Positions 8,324 to 18,387 are shown, numbered from the stretch's first letter. The stretch: DNA of 64,000 bases from Rhizobium sp. ZPR4 (GCF_040215725.1 NZ_CP157967.1:1426001-1490000), one strand, 5' to 3'. Program-made: numbers and translations. The notes: generated by a model not told the origin, from the letters alone.

Positions 8324-8339
8324 GGTGTTCTTGAAGTGG

Positions 8340-10517
8340 CTACCAGCGATATTTGAGCGAGGCGGTGACGTTGCGGCCCTGTCCCAGGTAGCAGAAGCCG
8401 CTTTCGCACATTGCGTCGCGATGGTTCGCGATATTCCGTACGTTCACCGCCGCAATCAGGCCGGCATAGTCCTTGTTCGCAGCGCCGAAATCGTAGCTCA
8501 TTCCGGCATCGACATAGAAAGTCGAGCTGTTTTCGGCGGTATTCGCATTGTCGGTATAGCTCCTGCCGTTGTAGCGTAGGCCTGCTCCGACACTCAGCCC
8601 CGCAGCAACGGAGTCTTCCGCAAAGGTATAGTTAGCCCATAATGATGCCACATGGCGGGGCCTTGCCGCGACTTCCCTGCCGGCATTCTCGCCCTCGGTG
8701 ATCTCTGAACGGCTCAGCGTATAGGTGGCGATCAGGTCGAGCCCGGAATCGAAGGCCGTGCGTGCTTCCAGCTCTAGCCCCTTGGTCGTCACTTCGCCGA
8801 GCGACTGGTAGGCGAGCAGCAGCGGATTGACCAATTGCGGTTTGTTCCTTTCGACCAGATGATAGGCGGTCGCCGAAAGAAGAATATTCGTCCCCGGCGG
8901 CTGATATTTCACGCCTGCCTCGAACTGCTCGCCTTTGGTCGGTTCCAGCACTCGTCCGGAAGCCGAACGCATTGTTACCGGATCGAAGGAGGTGGCATAG
9001 TTGGCAAAGGGCGCGATGCCGTTGTCGAACAGATAAAGTGCGCCGGCCTGGACGGATGTTGCGCTATTGGTCTCCGATTGATGGTCGCTCGTGCCGGCGG
9101 TCGGGTAGGTGGTGTCGAGCGTCTGCTTGACCCAGGTTTGGCGGGCGCCAAGCGTGAAGCGCCACCTGTCGAGTTCGATCTGATCGAGCGCGTAGATGCC
9201 GGTCTGGCTGATGTCCTTGTCCAGCAACGAGAAATTATAGTCGGGCGTCGGTCCCGATACGCCGTATCGCGGATTGCTGATATCGAGATCGTAGGCGGGG
9301 TTGGTAACCCAATCCAGGCCGTAGCCGAAGGATGATGTCAGGTAGGTATAGTCGAGCCCGAACAGCATGGTATGGGCGAGCGGGCCGGTGTCGAATTTCG
9401 CTTCGAGCTGATTGTCGACCTGGAAGATATGGGCGTCATCGCGCAGGGCAGTCGCACTGCGATGGGCGATGGTGCCGGTCCAGCTGGCGACGCTGAGATA
9501 GCGCGTATGCAGATCCATGTGTGAGTAGCGAGTGTGCTGACGGAAGGTCAGGCCATTGTCGAACTCGTGTTCGAAGCGGTAGCCGACCTGCTGCTGGCGC
9601 ACCTTCTGATGGTCGTAATTCGGATCGCTGGCACGAATGTCGAGGACACGGCCATCCGGCGCTATGACTGCGCCGGGGCTTCCATCGCTCTCGTCTGCCT
9701 GCAGCAATCCGTAAAGGGTGAGGGAGGTTGCCGCATCCGGATTCCAGCGCAACGAGGGCTGCAGCATGTAACGATCGTCGGCAATGTCGAAATTGGTATC
9801 GCCAACACGCGCAAGGCCCGTCAGCCGATAGAAGAGATGATCGTCGTCCTGCTTGACCGGACCGCTGAAATCGAAGGTCGCCTGCGCGCGATCCTTCGTT
9901 CCCCAGAGGATGCCGACTTCATGAAACGGTTGTTCGAGCGGCTCTTTCGAAACCTTGTTGATGATCCCGCCCGGCGAACCGGAGCCATAGAGTACCGAAA
10001 CCGGTCCCTTGACGACTTCGACGCGCTCCAACGAATAGGGCTCGGTCGGGAAGTTGCCGTAGTTGACATAGTATTGGCGCAGGCCGTCGCGATAATCGCC
10101 ATTCAGCGACAGCACCTGGCCACGCAGCATGATGACATCGTAACGCGGATCGAAACCGGTCGAGGCGGTGGTCACGCCGGCGATATAGCGCACGGCTTCC
10201 ACGACGTTGCTGGCCGCCCGCTCTTCCAATTCCTTCTTGGTGATGACCGAGACGGAGCGGGGCGTCTCGATCAACGGCGTGCTGATCTTGGTCGCGCCGC
10301 GGCTGCGCTTTGCCGTTACGGTCCTGTCGTCGCTTTGCTCGGACTCCGCGCCCTCGACGATGATCGGCTCCAAACGCGTCGCGTTCTCGCTACCCGCCGC
10401 GCCGTCCTGAGCGAAGGCATTTCCCGATAGCGACAAAGCAAGAGCGAAAGCCGATGTAGCCGTGGCCATAGTCGAGGTTTGACGTCTTATGCCATTGATA
10501 TCACTGCATGGATACAT
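8340..10517 (-). CDS. TonB-dependent siderophore receptor (FhuA/FoxA-like)
   Basis: 725 residues. A signal peptide (TATSAFALALSLSGNAFAQ, Ala-X-Ala site near 36) is followed by a TonB box-like EPIIVEG, the plug domain (ETPRSVSVITKKELEERAAS..., VLYGSGSPGGIINKVSK) and a 22-strand barrel ending in the aromatic C-terminus SLKYRW. A late Cys pair (CESGFCYLGQGRNV) and the plug motif are typical of the ferrichrome/ferrioxamine receptor branch. It should import a hydroxamate-type ferric siderophore across the outer membrane, powered by TonB-ExbBD. No periplasmic binding protein or permease lies next to it. A TGA-N9-TCA iron box lies 81 bases upstream of the start. Confidence 0.93.
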   Translation of the reverse strand: MYPCSDINGIRRQTSTMATATSAFALALSLSGNAFAQDGAAGSENATRLEPIIVEGAESEQSDDRTVTAKRSRGATKISTPLIETPRSVSVITKKELEERAASNVVEAVRYIAGVTTASTGFDPRYDVIMLRGQVLSLNGDYRDGLRQYYVNYGNFPTEPYSLERVEVVKGPVSVLYGSGSPGGIINKVSKEPLEQPFHEVGILWGTKDRAQATFDFSGPVKQDDDHLFYRLTGLARVGDTNFDIADDRYMLQPSLRWNPDAATSLTLYGLLQADESDGSPGAVIAPDGRVLDIRASDPNYDHQKVRQQQVGYRFEHEFDNGLTFRQHTRYSHMDLHTRYLSVASWTGTIAHRSATALRDDAHIFQVDNQLEAKFDTGPLAHTMLFGLDYTYLTSSFGYGLDWVTNPAYDLDISNPRYGVSGPTPDYNFSLLDKDISQTGIYALDQIELDRWRFTLGARQTWVKQTLDTTYPTAGTSDHQSETNSATSVQAGALYLFDNGIAPFANYATSFDPVTMRSASGRVLEPTKGEQFEAGVKYQPPGTNILLSATAYHLVERNKPQLVNPLLLAYQSLGEVTTKGLELEARTAFDSGLDLIATYTLSRSEITEGENAGREVAARPRHVASLWANYTFAEDSVAAGLSVGAGLRYNGRSYTDNANTAENSSTFYVDAGMSYDFGAANKDYAGLIAAVNVRNIANHRDAMCESGFCYLGQGRNVTASLKYRW

Positions 10518-10597
10518 ACGAGATCCGCCTCTCTTCCTCTTGGTCGCAACCGATGCGTGAGTGTTTAAAGGCCAAGCTCGTAATCGTCAATAATACA

Positions 10598-10612
10598 TGA
10601 GTAAAATAATCA
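10598..10612. promoter_or_regulatory. Candidate IRO box (RirA operator)
   Basis: TGAGTAAAATAATCA is an exact TGA-N9-TCA, the recalled consensus for the rhizobial iron-responsive operator bound by RirA. It lies in AT-rich DNA 81 bases upstream of the siderophore receptor start, where an operator should be. Repression under iron sufficiency is inferred. Confidence 0.7.
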
Positions 10613-10837
10613 TATTTATAAGAAGGCTTTTGAACTGACTGCAAGATCGTTATTTGGGCGAGGGTGGATGACAAGCAGGCTGGGGACTATTTGCGGATTG
10701 TCTTTTTTTCATGGCCTCGTTCTTCTTTCCGCCATAGATTTGCCCGATCCATTTCGCTCGAAAAGCTGGCCGCCGGTTCAACTCGGTCGCGTCGACCGCT
10801 CCATCAAGAACACCAATAAAAGAGACTGCAAAAATCC

Positions 10838-11692
10838 ATGTTCAAGACAACATCCCTGCTTTTCGCCGCGGCGATTTCGACACTATCGCTTCTCGGCGCG
10901 GCTTCGGTGGTAGAGGCGGGGCAGGCAAGCTACGTCGTTGATGCGCATAGCGGTCAGGTGCTGGAAGCATCGAATGAGAACGAGCTGAACTATCCGGCCT
11001 CGCTCACCAAGATGATGACGCTTTATCTCGCTTTCGAGGCCCTGCATGATGGTCGCCTGAAATGGGATCAGAAGTTGACCATGTCGGAAAATGCCGAAGG
11101 CAAGGAACCTTTCAAGCTCGCCGTGGGCGTCGGCCGCAAGGTCAGCGTACGCGAAGCCGTGGAAGGCATCGTTGTCCTGTCTGCCAATGATGCTGCCGTC
11201 GCCATCGGCGAGCAGCTTGGCGGTTCTGAAGAAAATTTCGGCAAGACGATGACCGCAAAGGCGCATCAGCTTGGAATGAGCAATACCGTCTTCAAGAATG
11301 CCTCCGGCCTGCCGGATCCGGAACAAGTGACGACGGCTCACGACATGGCAACGCTTGGCGTTGCGCTGATGCGGGACTTTCCTGAGGAGTTCAAGCTTTT
11401 CTCCATGCGCGGCATCAAGTTCCGTGGCATGAAGCTGCGCGGCCACAACAATCTGATGTATCGCTACGCCGGTGCCGACGGCATCAAGACCGGCTATACC
11501 GATGCCTCCGGCTACAATCTCGTGACCTCCGCGACGAAGAACGGACGTCGTGTTGTCGGCGTGGTCATGGGTGAGAAGACCGCTGAAATTCGCGACAACA
11601 AGATGGCAAGCCTGCTGGATACGTATCTGGCCCCGGTGTCGACAACTGCCACAGTATCGACCGGTACTCCCAAGCAAAGCTCGGCCAACTGA
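10838..11692 (+). CDS. D-alanyl-D-alanine carboxypeptidase, soluble PBP5-like (S11 family)
   Basis: 284 residues with a signal peptide ending near ASVVEAG. All three active-site motifs are present: S-L-T-K in YPASLTKMMT, S-A-N in VLSANDAAVA and K-T-G in DGIKTGYTDASGYNL. It should trim the terminal D-Ala from peptidoglycan pentapeptides in the periplasm. It lacks the C-terminal PBP5_C domain and amphipathic anchor of DacA/DacC, ending in a short Ser/Thr tail, so it is probably soluble. It stands alone. Contrast the paralogue at 24024, which keeps the anchor domain but not two motifs. Confidence 0.92.
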   Translation: MFKTTSLLFAAAISTLSLLGAASVVEAGQASYVVDAHSGQVLEASNENELNYPASLTKMMTLYLAFEALHDGRLKWDQKLTMSENAEGKEPFKLAVGVGRKVSVREAVEGIVVLSANDAAVAIGEQLGGSEENFGKTMTAKAHQLGMSNTVFKNASGLPDPEQVTTAHDMATLGVALMRDFPEEFKLFSMRGIKFRGMKLRGHNNLMYRYAGADGIKTGYTDASGYNLVTSATKNGRRVVGVVMGEKTAEIRDNKMASLLDTYLAPVSTTATVSTGTPKQSSAN

Positions 11693-12130
11693 TTTCGGTC
11701 TGATTTCAGCGTCCAGCCGGCCATTCATCTTTGGGCAGCCGGCAAGAGGCTGGCTCCGCTGAGCAGCCGATCCCACCGCATCATGCCTATCGTAGAGGGT
11801 AGGGGATCGGGTTTCTTCGTGCAAACGCGGGATGAAAAACCCCAACTGCCGCTCGCTGAGAGAGCTCTCTCATGGCGAATAATCAAGTAGTGATTGCCGA
11901 ACGGGCGGGCTGCCCTATGTCTACAGCGGAAGTTGCTCGTTCGCTGCGCTTGTCATGTTCTGGTAGGAAATAGCGCCGAACTGCGAATTCGCGTAGGCGG
12001 AGATGTCTGGTTCCAGTTTGTTATTCTCCGAAAATGAAGGATCCATCATTGGCTGCGGCCGGTCTGATGCTCCTTGTAAGATAGATCTCGCAAATATTTC
12101 AGCGCATTAGGTCAAGTTGGGAGGACCGGG
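11693..12130. other. Gene-free stretch with a perfect 16-bp palindrome
   Basis: 438 bases without a supported gene. The only marked structure is TGAGAGAGCTCTCTCA at 11857-11872. The last 20 bases hold the GGGAGG site of the following methyltransferase gene. Confidence 0.5.
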
Positions 12131-12871
12131 ATGACGTATGATGCACGCTTGGCGCGTGAGCGCGACTTTCACAATGAACGCTTCGGTGCAGTGGAGGAAC
12201 GCAAGGAGGACTCGTTCTATTTTGCCGTAAAGCCTGCTGTGGACGCCTATTGGCGGCTGGTGAGGGCTGCCTGTCCCGAAAGAGAGGTGCTCGAATACGG
12301 GTGCTCAAACGGCATGAGCAGTATTGGTCTCGCACCGTCCGCCAAGCGGATTACCGGTATCGATATTTCGGACGTCGCCATTCAACAGGCCACGAATACG
12401 GCGGCTCTCCGCGGAATCGACAATGTAACGTTCCAAGTCGATAATGCGGAGGATATGAATCTGCCGTCAGCGAGCTTTGACGTCGTCTTCGGCAGCGGCA
12501 TCCTACACCACCTCGTCCTGGAGAAATCGCTTAGCGAGATCCGGCGCGTACTAAGACCCGGCGGCAAAGCCTTCTTCTTCGAACCGCTCGGCCACAATCC
12601 TGTAATTAATCTCTATCGCAACCGGACGCCAGCAGCCCGCACGGTCGATGAGCATCCGCTCTTGAAATCGGACTTCGACATCGTACGCAAACATTTCTCG
12701 AAGTGCGATCTGGAGTTTTTCGGGCTCGCTGCGCTTGCTTCCATACCGTTTCGCAAGAGCCCGTTCGGCACTGCGGTCCGGGGTACTGGCAAGCAGGTCG
12801 ACAATTTGCTGCTGAAAATCCCGGGCGTCAGATGGCAGGCCTGGATCGTCGTCATGGCTTTGGAGGCATGA
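12131..12871 (+). CDS. Class I SAM-dependent methyltransferase
   Basis: 246 residues behind GGGAGGACCGGG. Motif I is VLEYGCSNGMSSIGL, followed by GIDISDVAIQQA, VDNAEDMNLPSASFDVVFGS and LRPGGKAFFFEP, the order of a Methyltransf_11 Rossmann domain. The C-terminal 90 residues (from PLGHNPVINLYRNRTPAART) form a hydrophobic extension resembling methyltransferases that act on lipid- or sugar-linked substrates. No biosynthetic neighbours point to the substrate. Transcribed alone on the plus strand. Confidence 0.88.
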   Translation: MTYDARLARERDFHNERFGAVEERKEDSFYFAVKPAVDAYWRLVRAACPEREVLEYGCSNGMSSIGLAPSAKRITGIDISDVAIQQATNTAALRGIDNVTFQVDNAEDMNLPSASFDVVFGSGILHHLVLEKSLSEIRRVLRPGGKAFFFEPLGHNPVINLYRNRTPAARTVDEHPLLKSDFDIVRKHFSKCDLEFFGLAALASIPFRKSPFGTAVRGTGKQVDNLLLKIPGVRWQAWIVVMALEA

Positions 12872-13119
12872 TGGGCCTGCCGAGCGATCGAAGTTCCAGT
12901 CTGCCCCCACGGTTTGCTCGAACGGCGCCAGAAGCGGCCGGATCGATGTGAGGGCAGGTGCGCCTCATTGCGTCTTCCTTGCGAGTGACAACCCATTGGC
13001 GTCATTCGCAAGTCGCACTTCATCCTTGAACCCACCAGCTACAAAACAAACATCAGATAAGATAGATTATGGAACTGAAACCAACATCCGCTCGGCAATA
13101 AGATCGATATCTTTCGCTT

Positions 13120-13599
13120 TTATTCCAGATGGTTGGCCAGATTGTCGAGGGTCGATTTCAGTCCCTCGTCATGATCTTCTCTGCTGATGCCGTAAGGCAC
13201 GTTTTCACAAATTATGGTGACCCTTGTGCCGGTCGGAACCTCTTCCAAGGACCAAGTCATGGTCATCGTTCCGTCGAATGCTGCGTCATCGGACTCGAAA
13301 TCCACCGCCTGAACGATGTGTTCATCCGGCACGATATCGAGGAACCGGCCGGAGACGATATCGGTATGTTCGGAGGATTTTCCGGGTGTCGAGTGATCCA
13401 GCGCGTCATAGGATAGCGCCATTCGATAGCTGCCGCCATTATGCGGTTCGAAGACATGGATGCGGCACGTCATACCTTTGGGCGGAAGCCACAGGGCCAA
13501 TGCTTCGGGATCGAGGAATGCTTTGAAGATCGCGTTTGGCGTCGAGCGAATTACCCGGGAAGCCCTGTCGGTCCTTTTGCCATCTGAAGCCTCGCTCAT
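13120..13599 (-). CDS. SRPBCC / AHSA1-like ligand-binding protein
   Basis: 159 residues starting at ATG 13599 behind GGGAGGATGCG. It shows the START/Bet v1-like pattern of the AHSA1 family: IRSTPNAIFKAFLDPEALAL near the N-terminus, GGSYRMALSYD, GRFLDIVPDEHIVQ, TMTWSLEEVPTGTRVTI and a C-terminal helix GLKSTLDNLANHL. Such proteins bind hydrophobic ligands or serve as small stress proteins; several are toxin-antitoxin-like or ArsR-linked, but no such partner is here. It follows the metG-tatD-MBL-YbaK run on the same strand after a 72-base gap and may be co-transcribed. Confidence 0.88.
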   Translation of the reverse strand: MSEASDGKRTDRASRVIRSTPNAIFKAFLDPEALALWLPPKGMTCRIHVFEPHNGGSYRMALSYDALDHSTPGKSSEHTDIVSGRFLDIVPDEHIVQAVDFESDDAAFDGTMTMTWSLEEVPTGTRVTIICENVPYGISREDHDEGLKSTLDNLANHLE

Positions 13600-13671
13600 C
13601 GCATCCTCCCTGTAGCGCCCACCGCAGGGATTTCACGCAATCTCTGCCGGCGCAGACTGTATTCGCTGTTC

Positions 13672-14163
13672 TCAGCTCGCCTTGATGCGGATCACCTTGG
13701 CTGCAATCTTCTCGGCCAGCGTTGTTGGATGGCAGGAGAAAATGCTGTCCGGGCGCCCGGCCGCGCACCAGACCTGATCATAAGCCAAAAGGCTTTCATC
13801 GATGAAAACGGGCAGATCGACTAGATGACCGATCGGCGCAACCCCGCCGATGGCAAAACCGGTTTCGTCGCGCACGCGGTCGATATCGGCGCGCTTCAAT
13901 CGAACTCCATAAGCTGTTGCGATATAAGCCGTATCGGCGTTATGGGCGCCCGAAACCAGAAGCAGCGTCAGCGCGTGCGTATCGGCATTGACGAAAACCA
14001 GCGATTTGACGATCTGGCCAACGGCGCATCCTGCAGCCTTGGCAGCCTCTTCTGCCGTCCGCGTGGATTGCTCCATGCGTTTGATCGAGATGTCGAGCCC
14101 CAGCGTGCGCGCCGCAAGTTCGACGCGCTCCAGGCTGGAAAGCTTCTTGATATCTTCGCTCAT
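13672..14163 (-). CDS. YbaK/EbsC-family aminoacyl-tRNA deacylase
   Basis: 163 residues with the YbaK/ProX editing fold: RTAEEAAKAAGCAVGQIVKS, then GAHNADTAYIATAYG, GFAIGGVAPIGH and the late VFIDESLLAYDQVWCAAG. The conserved K (IVKSL) and GG.APIGH loop are those used to hydrolyse mischarged Cys-, Ala- or Ser-tRNA (family knowledge). Its ATG overlaps the stop of the MBL hydrolase gene by four bases. Downstream of metG, it fits a translation-quality role. Confidence 0.9.
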   Translation of the reverse strand: MSEDIKKLSSLERVELAARTLGLDISIKRMEQSTRTAEEAAKAAGCAVGQIVKSLVFVNADTHALTLLLVSGAHNADTAYIATAYGVRLKRADIDRVRDETGFAIGGVAPIGHLVDLPVFIDESLLAYDQVWCAAGRPDSIFSCHPTTLAEKIAAKVIRIKAS

Positions 14164-14987
14164 AGCTCGTCATCCTCCACGTCGAGTTCGATCTGCATCT
14201 GATCGTAGGCCGGCTCGACATGATCGGGCGTTTCAGCCAGCACGGTTTCATAATCGAGCGGCGTATGCATGTGGGTCAAGATGGCATGTTTCGGCGCCAG
14301 GCGTTCGATCCATTCTAGCGACTGCTCCAGCGACAGATGGCTTGGATGCGGCCGATACTGCAAGGCGTCGATGATCAGGATGTCGAGGTTTTGAACTCTT
14401 TCTATCGATTCCGGTGGGAAGTCACTGATATCGCTGCAATAAGCAAGCTTGCCGACACGGAATCCGAGCGAATGGATATCGCCGTGCACCTGTTTGTGCG
14501 GCCACAAGCGGATCGGGCCGCCTGCCCCGTCGATCGTGAAACTTTTCTCGAGATTTTCGATCAACACCGGCCGTACGATCGGCGGATAGCTGCTGCCAGG
14601 CGGCGTTTCCAGGCAGTAGCGAAAGCCCTCGCGAATCCGATCCATGGTCGGCGGATCAGCATAGATCGGGATACGCTCGTTCGAGATATGGAAGTAGCCG
14701 CGCAGGTCGTCGATGCCATGAATATGGTCGGCATGGGCATGGGTATAAAGCACGGCGTCGATGAAGCTGACGCCGGCATGGATCATCTGCTCGCGGAAAT
14801 CCGGACCGGTATCGATGACGACGGTGGTAATGCCACCATCCGGTGCGATCTGCTCTATCAGGAAGGCAGCGCGCGTACGGCGGTTTTTCGCATTTTTGGG
14901 ATCGCAGGCACCCCAGTCGCCGGTGATGCGGGGAACACCCGGCGACGATGAACAGCCCAAAATGGTGAAGCGCCGCCGGTATGTCAC
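14160..14987 (-). CDS. MBL-fold metal-dependent hydrolase (PhnP/RNase Z-like)
   Basis: 275 residues. The metallo-beta-lactamase signature is VLYTHAHADHIHGIDDLRGY, with further ligands in the GDIHSLGF, AYCSDISDFP and AILTHMHTPLDYE segments. Early FTILGCSSSPGVPRITGDWG resembles the PhnP / cyclic phosphodiesterase branch. PhnP family members cleave cyclic phosphodiesters, but no phosphonate genes are here, so the substrate is open. It lies four bases after tatD and overlaps the YbaK-like gene, in an order common in rhizobia (metG-tatD-MBL). Confidence 0.92.
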   Translation of the reverse strand: MTYRRRFTILGCSSSPGVPRITGDWGACDPKNAKNRRTRAAFLIEQIAPDGGITTVVIDTGPDFREQMIHAGVSFIDAVLYTHAHADHIHGIDDLRGYFHISNERIPIYADPPTMDRIREGFRYCLETPPGSSYPPIVRPVLIENLEKSFTIDGAGGPIRLWPHKQVHGDIHSLGFRVGKLAYCSDISDFPPESIERVQNLDILIIDALQYRPHPSHLSLEQSLEWIERLAPKHAILTHMHTPLDYETVLAETPDHVEPAYDQMQIELDVEDDEL

Positions 14988-14991
14988 GACG

Positions 14992-15774
14992 TCAGACCCT
15001 CGTCATCTTGGAGAAGCAGCGGAAGGCGTTTTCCGTCGTGATGTCGGCGATCTCGTCCATGCTGACGCCGATCGTGTCGGCCAGCACCTCGGCAGTGTTG
15101 ACGACATAGGACGGCTCGTTGCGTTTTCCCCGCCAGCGCTTCGGTGCGAGATACGGCGCATCGGTCTCGACCAGCAGCCGGTCGTGCGGGATCGTCTTGG
15201 CGATCCCGCGCAACTCCTCCGATTTCGGGAAAGTCAGGATGCCGGAAAACGAGATATAGCCGCCGAGCTCAACACCAGTCTGGGCAAGGGCAGGGCCGGC
15301 GGAAAAGCAATGCAGGATGAAGGGGAAAGCCCCCTTCCCCGTTTCCTCCGTCAGGATCGCCGCCATGTCCTCGTCGGCGCTGCGGCTGTGTATGACGAGC
15401 GGCAGCTGAGTTTCGCGGGCGGCTACGATATGGCGCAGGAAGCCTGTCTTCTGGTCTTCCGGCTTGACGGTATCATAGAAGTAATCGAGACCCGCCTCGC
15501 CGATCGCGACGATCTTTTCGTGCTGATTTGCCAACCGCACGAGATCTTCCGTCTGGATATCAAGTTCCTGATCGGCGCTGTTGGGATGCGTGCCGACCGA
15601 GCAGAAAACCGATGGATAGCGCTCGGTGAGAGCAAGCAACCCATCGAGCTTCCTGACCTTGGTCGAGATGGTGACCATCTGCCTGACGCCCATCTCGTGA
15701 GCGCGGGCGACGATCGCGTCGCGTTCCTCTTCGAAATCGGCAAAATCCAGATGGCAATGCGTATCAATCAGCAT
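14992..15774 (-). CDS. TatD-family metal-dependent DNase/hydrolase
   Basis: 260 residues starting MLIDTHCHLDFADFEEERDA. Metal ligands are visible as DTHCH, the conserved Glu in AIGEAGLDYFYD, H in LVIHSRSADED, H in FILHCFSAG and D in LVETDAPYLAPKR. TatD proteins are two-metal TIM-barrel nucleases with 3'-5' exonuclease activity, used in DNA repair or fragmentation. Full family length. It lies eight bases downstream of metG, a near-universal pairing in bacteria. Confidence 0.95.
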   Translation of the reverse strand: MLIDTHCHLDFADFEEERDAIVARAHEMGVRQMVTISTKVRKLDGLLALTERYPSVFCSVGTHPNSADQELDIQTEDLVRLANQHEKIVAIGEAGLDYFYDTVKPEDQKTGFLRHIVAARETQLPLVIHSRSADEDMAAILTEETGKGAFPFILHCFSAGPALAQTGVELGGYISFSGILTFPKSEELRGIAKTIPHDRLLVETDAPYLAPKRWRGKRNEPSYVVNTAEVLADTIGVSMDEIADITTENAFRCFSKMTRV

Positions 15775-15782
15775 GGATAACC

Positions 15783-17336
15783 TTATTCGGCAGTCGGCGC
15801 GACATAGCGCGGGAAGACCGGCTTCGGCGCTTCCAGCGGCGTCCCGGCAACGAGGCGGCCCGCCTCGCCGAGCGCCGCGAAATCGCGCTTGTCGGCAGGG
15901 ATGGCTATGAGATCCAGGAGCTTAGCCGAGGATTCCGGCATGAAGGGCTGCAGCAGAATGCCGATCTGGCGCACGACGTCGGCCGTGACATAGAGCACGG
16001 TCGCCATGCGGGTCGGGTCGGTCTTCTTCAGCGCCCAGGGTTCCTGGCTGGCGAAATAGCGGTCCGTCTCGGAAACGACGGCGATAATGGAAGCAAGGGC
16101 ACGATGGATGAGCTGCTTGCCCATGTCTTCGCGCGTCGAGGCCAGCAACCCGTCGGCTTGCGCCAGAAGTGCCTTGTCCTCGTCGGTCAGCGGGCCGCAT
16201 TCCGGTATCTGACCGTCACAGTTCTTGACGATCATCGACAGCGAGCGGCTGGCGAGATTGCCGATGCCATTGGCAAGATCGGAGTTGATGCGCGTGCCGA
16301 TCGCCTCTTCGCTATAGCTGCCGTCCTGGCCGAAGGAGACTTCGCGCAGGAAGAAATAGCGCACCTGGTCGAGGCCGAAATGGTTCACGAGGTTAACCGG
16401 ATCGACAACGTTGCCGAGCGACTTCGACATCTTCTCGCCCTTGTTGAGCAGGAAGCCATGGGCATAGACGCGCTTCGGCAGCGGCAGCTTCGCCGACATC
16501 AGGAAAGCCGGCCAGTAGACGGCATGGAAGCGGATGATGTCCTTGCCGATGACGTGCAGATCGGCCGGCCAGTATTTCGCTCGCGGATTGTTGCGGTCTT
16601 CGATATAGCCGGTCGCCGTGATGTAGTTCGTCAGCGCATCGACCCAGACATACATGACGTGCGCGGGATCGTTCGGCACCTTGATGCCCCAATCGAAGGT
16701 CGTCCGCGAGATCGAGAGATCCTTAAGTCCGGATTTGACGAAGGAGATGACCTCGTTGCGGCGTTCGGCCGGACCGATGAAATCGGGATTTTCCTCATAG
16801 TGCTTCAGCAGCCGATCCTGGTATTCGGAGAGCTTGAAGAAGTAGCTTGCCTCCTCCACCCACTCGACCGGCGTGCCCTGAGGTCCGTAGCGTACGCCAT
16901 CGGCGCGCAGCTCGGTTTCGTTTTCCTGGTAATAGGCCTCGTCACGCACCGAATACCAGCCGGCATAGGAATCCTTGTAGATGTCGCCGGCATCGGCCAT
17001 CAGGTTCCAGATGTTCTGCGAGGTCTCGTGGTGGCGCGGCTGCGTCGTACGGATGAAATCGTCGTTCGACGCGTTCAGCAGCTTGCCCATCGCCTGGAAT
17101 TCGTCGGAATTGCGGTTGGCGAGCTGCTGCGGTTCCATGCCCTCGGCCCGCGCCGTCTGCTGCATCTTCTGACCATGCTCGTCCGTGCCCGTCAGGAAGA
17201 AGACGTCGCGGCCGTCGAGACGCTGGAAGCGCGCCAGCGCATCGGTGGCGATCAGCTCATAGGCATGGCCGATATGCGGCTTGCCGTTGGGATAGGCGAT
17301 CGCGGTGGTGATGTAGAACGGAGTTTTTTCGGTCAT
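15783..17336 (-). CDS. metG: Methionyl-tRNA synthetase
   Basis: 517 residues. The class I HIGH motif is [12 protein letters not shown] and the KMSKS loop is [15 protein letters not shown]. After the Rossmann catalytic domain (roughly 1-350) comes the helical anticodon-binding domain ([20 protein letters not shown]...). The C-terminal EMAP/Trbp111 dimerisation domain is absent and the connective peptide lacks a Cys4 zinc knuckle, as in the short alphaproteobacterial form. It charges tRNA-Met. It heads metG-tatD-MBL-YbaK, but upstream holB is separated from it by a 4.8-kb divergent block. Confidence 0.96.
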   Translation of the reverse strand: MTEKTPFYITTAIAYPNGKPHIGHAYELIATDALARFQRLDGRDVFFLTGTDEHGQKMQQTARAEGMEPQQLANRNSDEFQAMGKLLNASNDDFIRTTQPRHHETSQNIWNLMADAGDIYKDSYAGWYSVRDEAYYQENETELRADGVRYGPQGTPVEWVEEASYFFKLSEYQDRLLKHYEENPDFIGPAERRNEVISFVKSGLKDLSISRTTFDWGIKVPNDPAHVMYVWVDALTNYITATGYIEDRNNPRAKYWPADLHVIGKDIIRFHAVYWPAFLMSAKLPLPKRVYAHGFLLNKGEKMSKSLGNVVDPVNLVNHFGLDQVRYFFLREVSFGQDGSYSEEAIGTRINSDLANGIGNLASRSLSMIVKNCDGQIPECGPLTDEDKALLAQADGLLASTREDMGKQLIHRALASIIAVVSETDRYFASQEPWALKKTDPTRMATVLYVTADVVRQIGILLQPFMPESSAKLLDLIAIPADKRDFAALGEAGRLVAGTPLEAPKPVFPRYVAPTAE

Positions 17337-17580
17337 GTCGGGCAGTGGTCCGCTTTTACTGTTACGTCGCTGTTATTCTTGGCTCCGCTCGCTTTAGCGC
17401 ATGTTTGCCATGAGCGAAACACCAAGTTTCGCGCCCGCAGCATTCGGAATTTCTGGATGGCGCCTTGCTTGACTCGACTTCGCCTCGCCTTTACCCCTTC
17501 GGAAGAGTGGAGCGCAGGACAGACGTGGCCGTGAATTTCATCGTTTTATGTATTGATCTGCCTAACGGCTTCAAGAGGCC

Positions 17581-18387
17581 GTGAATTTGAGTTTGATCGA
17601 TTCCTTTCAGCCGCTTTATTCCTTTTCCGGCTTTTTCGTCGGCATGCTGGTGGGCATTACAGGGGTTGGCGGCGGTTCGCTGATGACCCCCCTGCTCGTG
17701 CTTCTCTTCGGCGTCCATCCGGCAACAGCCGTTGGAACCGATTTGCTCTATGCCGCAATCACAAAGACGGCTGGAACGGCCGTGCACGGCATGCACGGAC
17801 GGGTCAATTGGAAGGTCGTCAGTCTTCTCGCTTCAGGCAGCGTTCCGGCAGCGCTCGCCATGCTCTGGATCATGGCAGGCGTCAATCGCGAGAGCCCTGC
17901 CGTTGCCCATGCCGTCACCCTGTCATTGGGCTGTCTTCTGCTTCTGACGGCGCTGATGCTGATTTTCCGTGGTCAGATTCTGGAGGCAATCCGCAAGTGG
18001 CGCGGTGAGCGCGGAACGATATCGCCGCGCACTATCGCCATGCTGACGGTTGTTCTCGGCCTTCTTCTCGGCATTCTCGTTACGATGACATCGGTCGGCG
18101 CCGGTGCGCTCGGCGTCACCGTGCTTTTGGTGCTCTATCCGCAGACGGATGTCCGCGAAATTGTCGGCTCGGACATCGTCCATGCCGTGCCGCTGACCCT
18201 GATCGGCGGTATGGGCTATTGGTTCATCGGCGAGATCAACTGGACGATGCTCTTTGCCCTGCTGGTGGGATCCATTCCCGGCATCGTCGCAGGCAGCCTC
18301 TTGGCGCCACGCCTGCATGAGCGGTCGGTGCGCATCATCCTTGCCGTCACCTTGGCGATCGTTGCCTGGAAGCTGATCTTTCCATAG
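17581..18387 (+). CDS. TSUP-family (TauE/SafE) permease
   Basis: 268 residues, about eight membrane helices, with the TSUP halves GMLVGITGVGGGSLMTPLLV and LGILVTMTSVGAGALGVTVL, each a re-entrant G-rich motif. Members export sulfite, sulfonates or other organic anions; the substrate here is unknown. The GTG start at 17581 has AAGAGG only two bases ahead; a TTG at 17587 is better spaced and may be the true start. It is the first of three plus-strand genes lying between metG and holB. Confidence 0.9.
   Translation: MNLSLIDSFQPLYSFSGFFVGMLVGITGVGGGSLMTPLLVLLFGVHPATAVGTDLLYAAITKTAGTAVHGMHGRVNWKVVSLLASGSVPAALAMLWIMAGVNRESPAVAHAVTLSLGCLLLLTALMLIFRGQILEAIRKWRGERGTISPRTIAMLTVVLGLLLGILVTMTSVGAGALGVTVLLVLYPQTDVREIVGSDIVHAVPLTLIGGMGYWFIGEINWTMLFALLVGSIPGIVAGSLLAPRLHERSVRIILAVTLAIVAWKLIFP

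Noticed and set aside
17337..17580. Insertion sequence or boundary repeat beside the block splitting holB and metG
   Set aside because: No transposase, terminal inverted repeat or target duplication could be seen at either edge.
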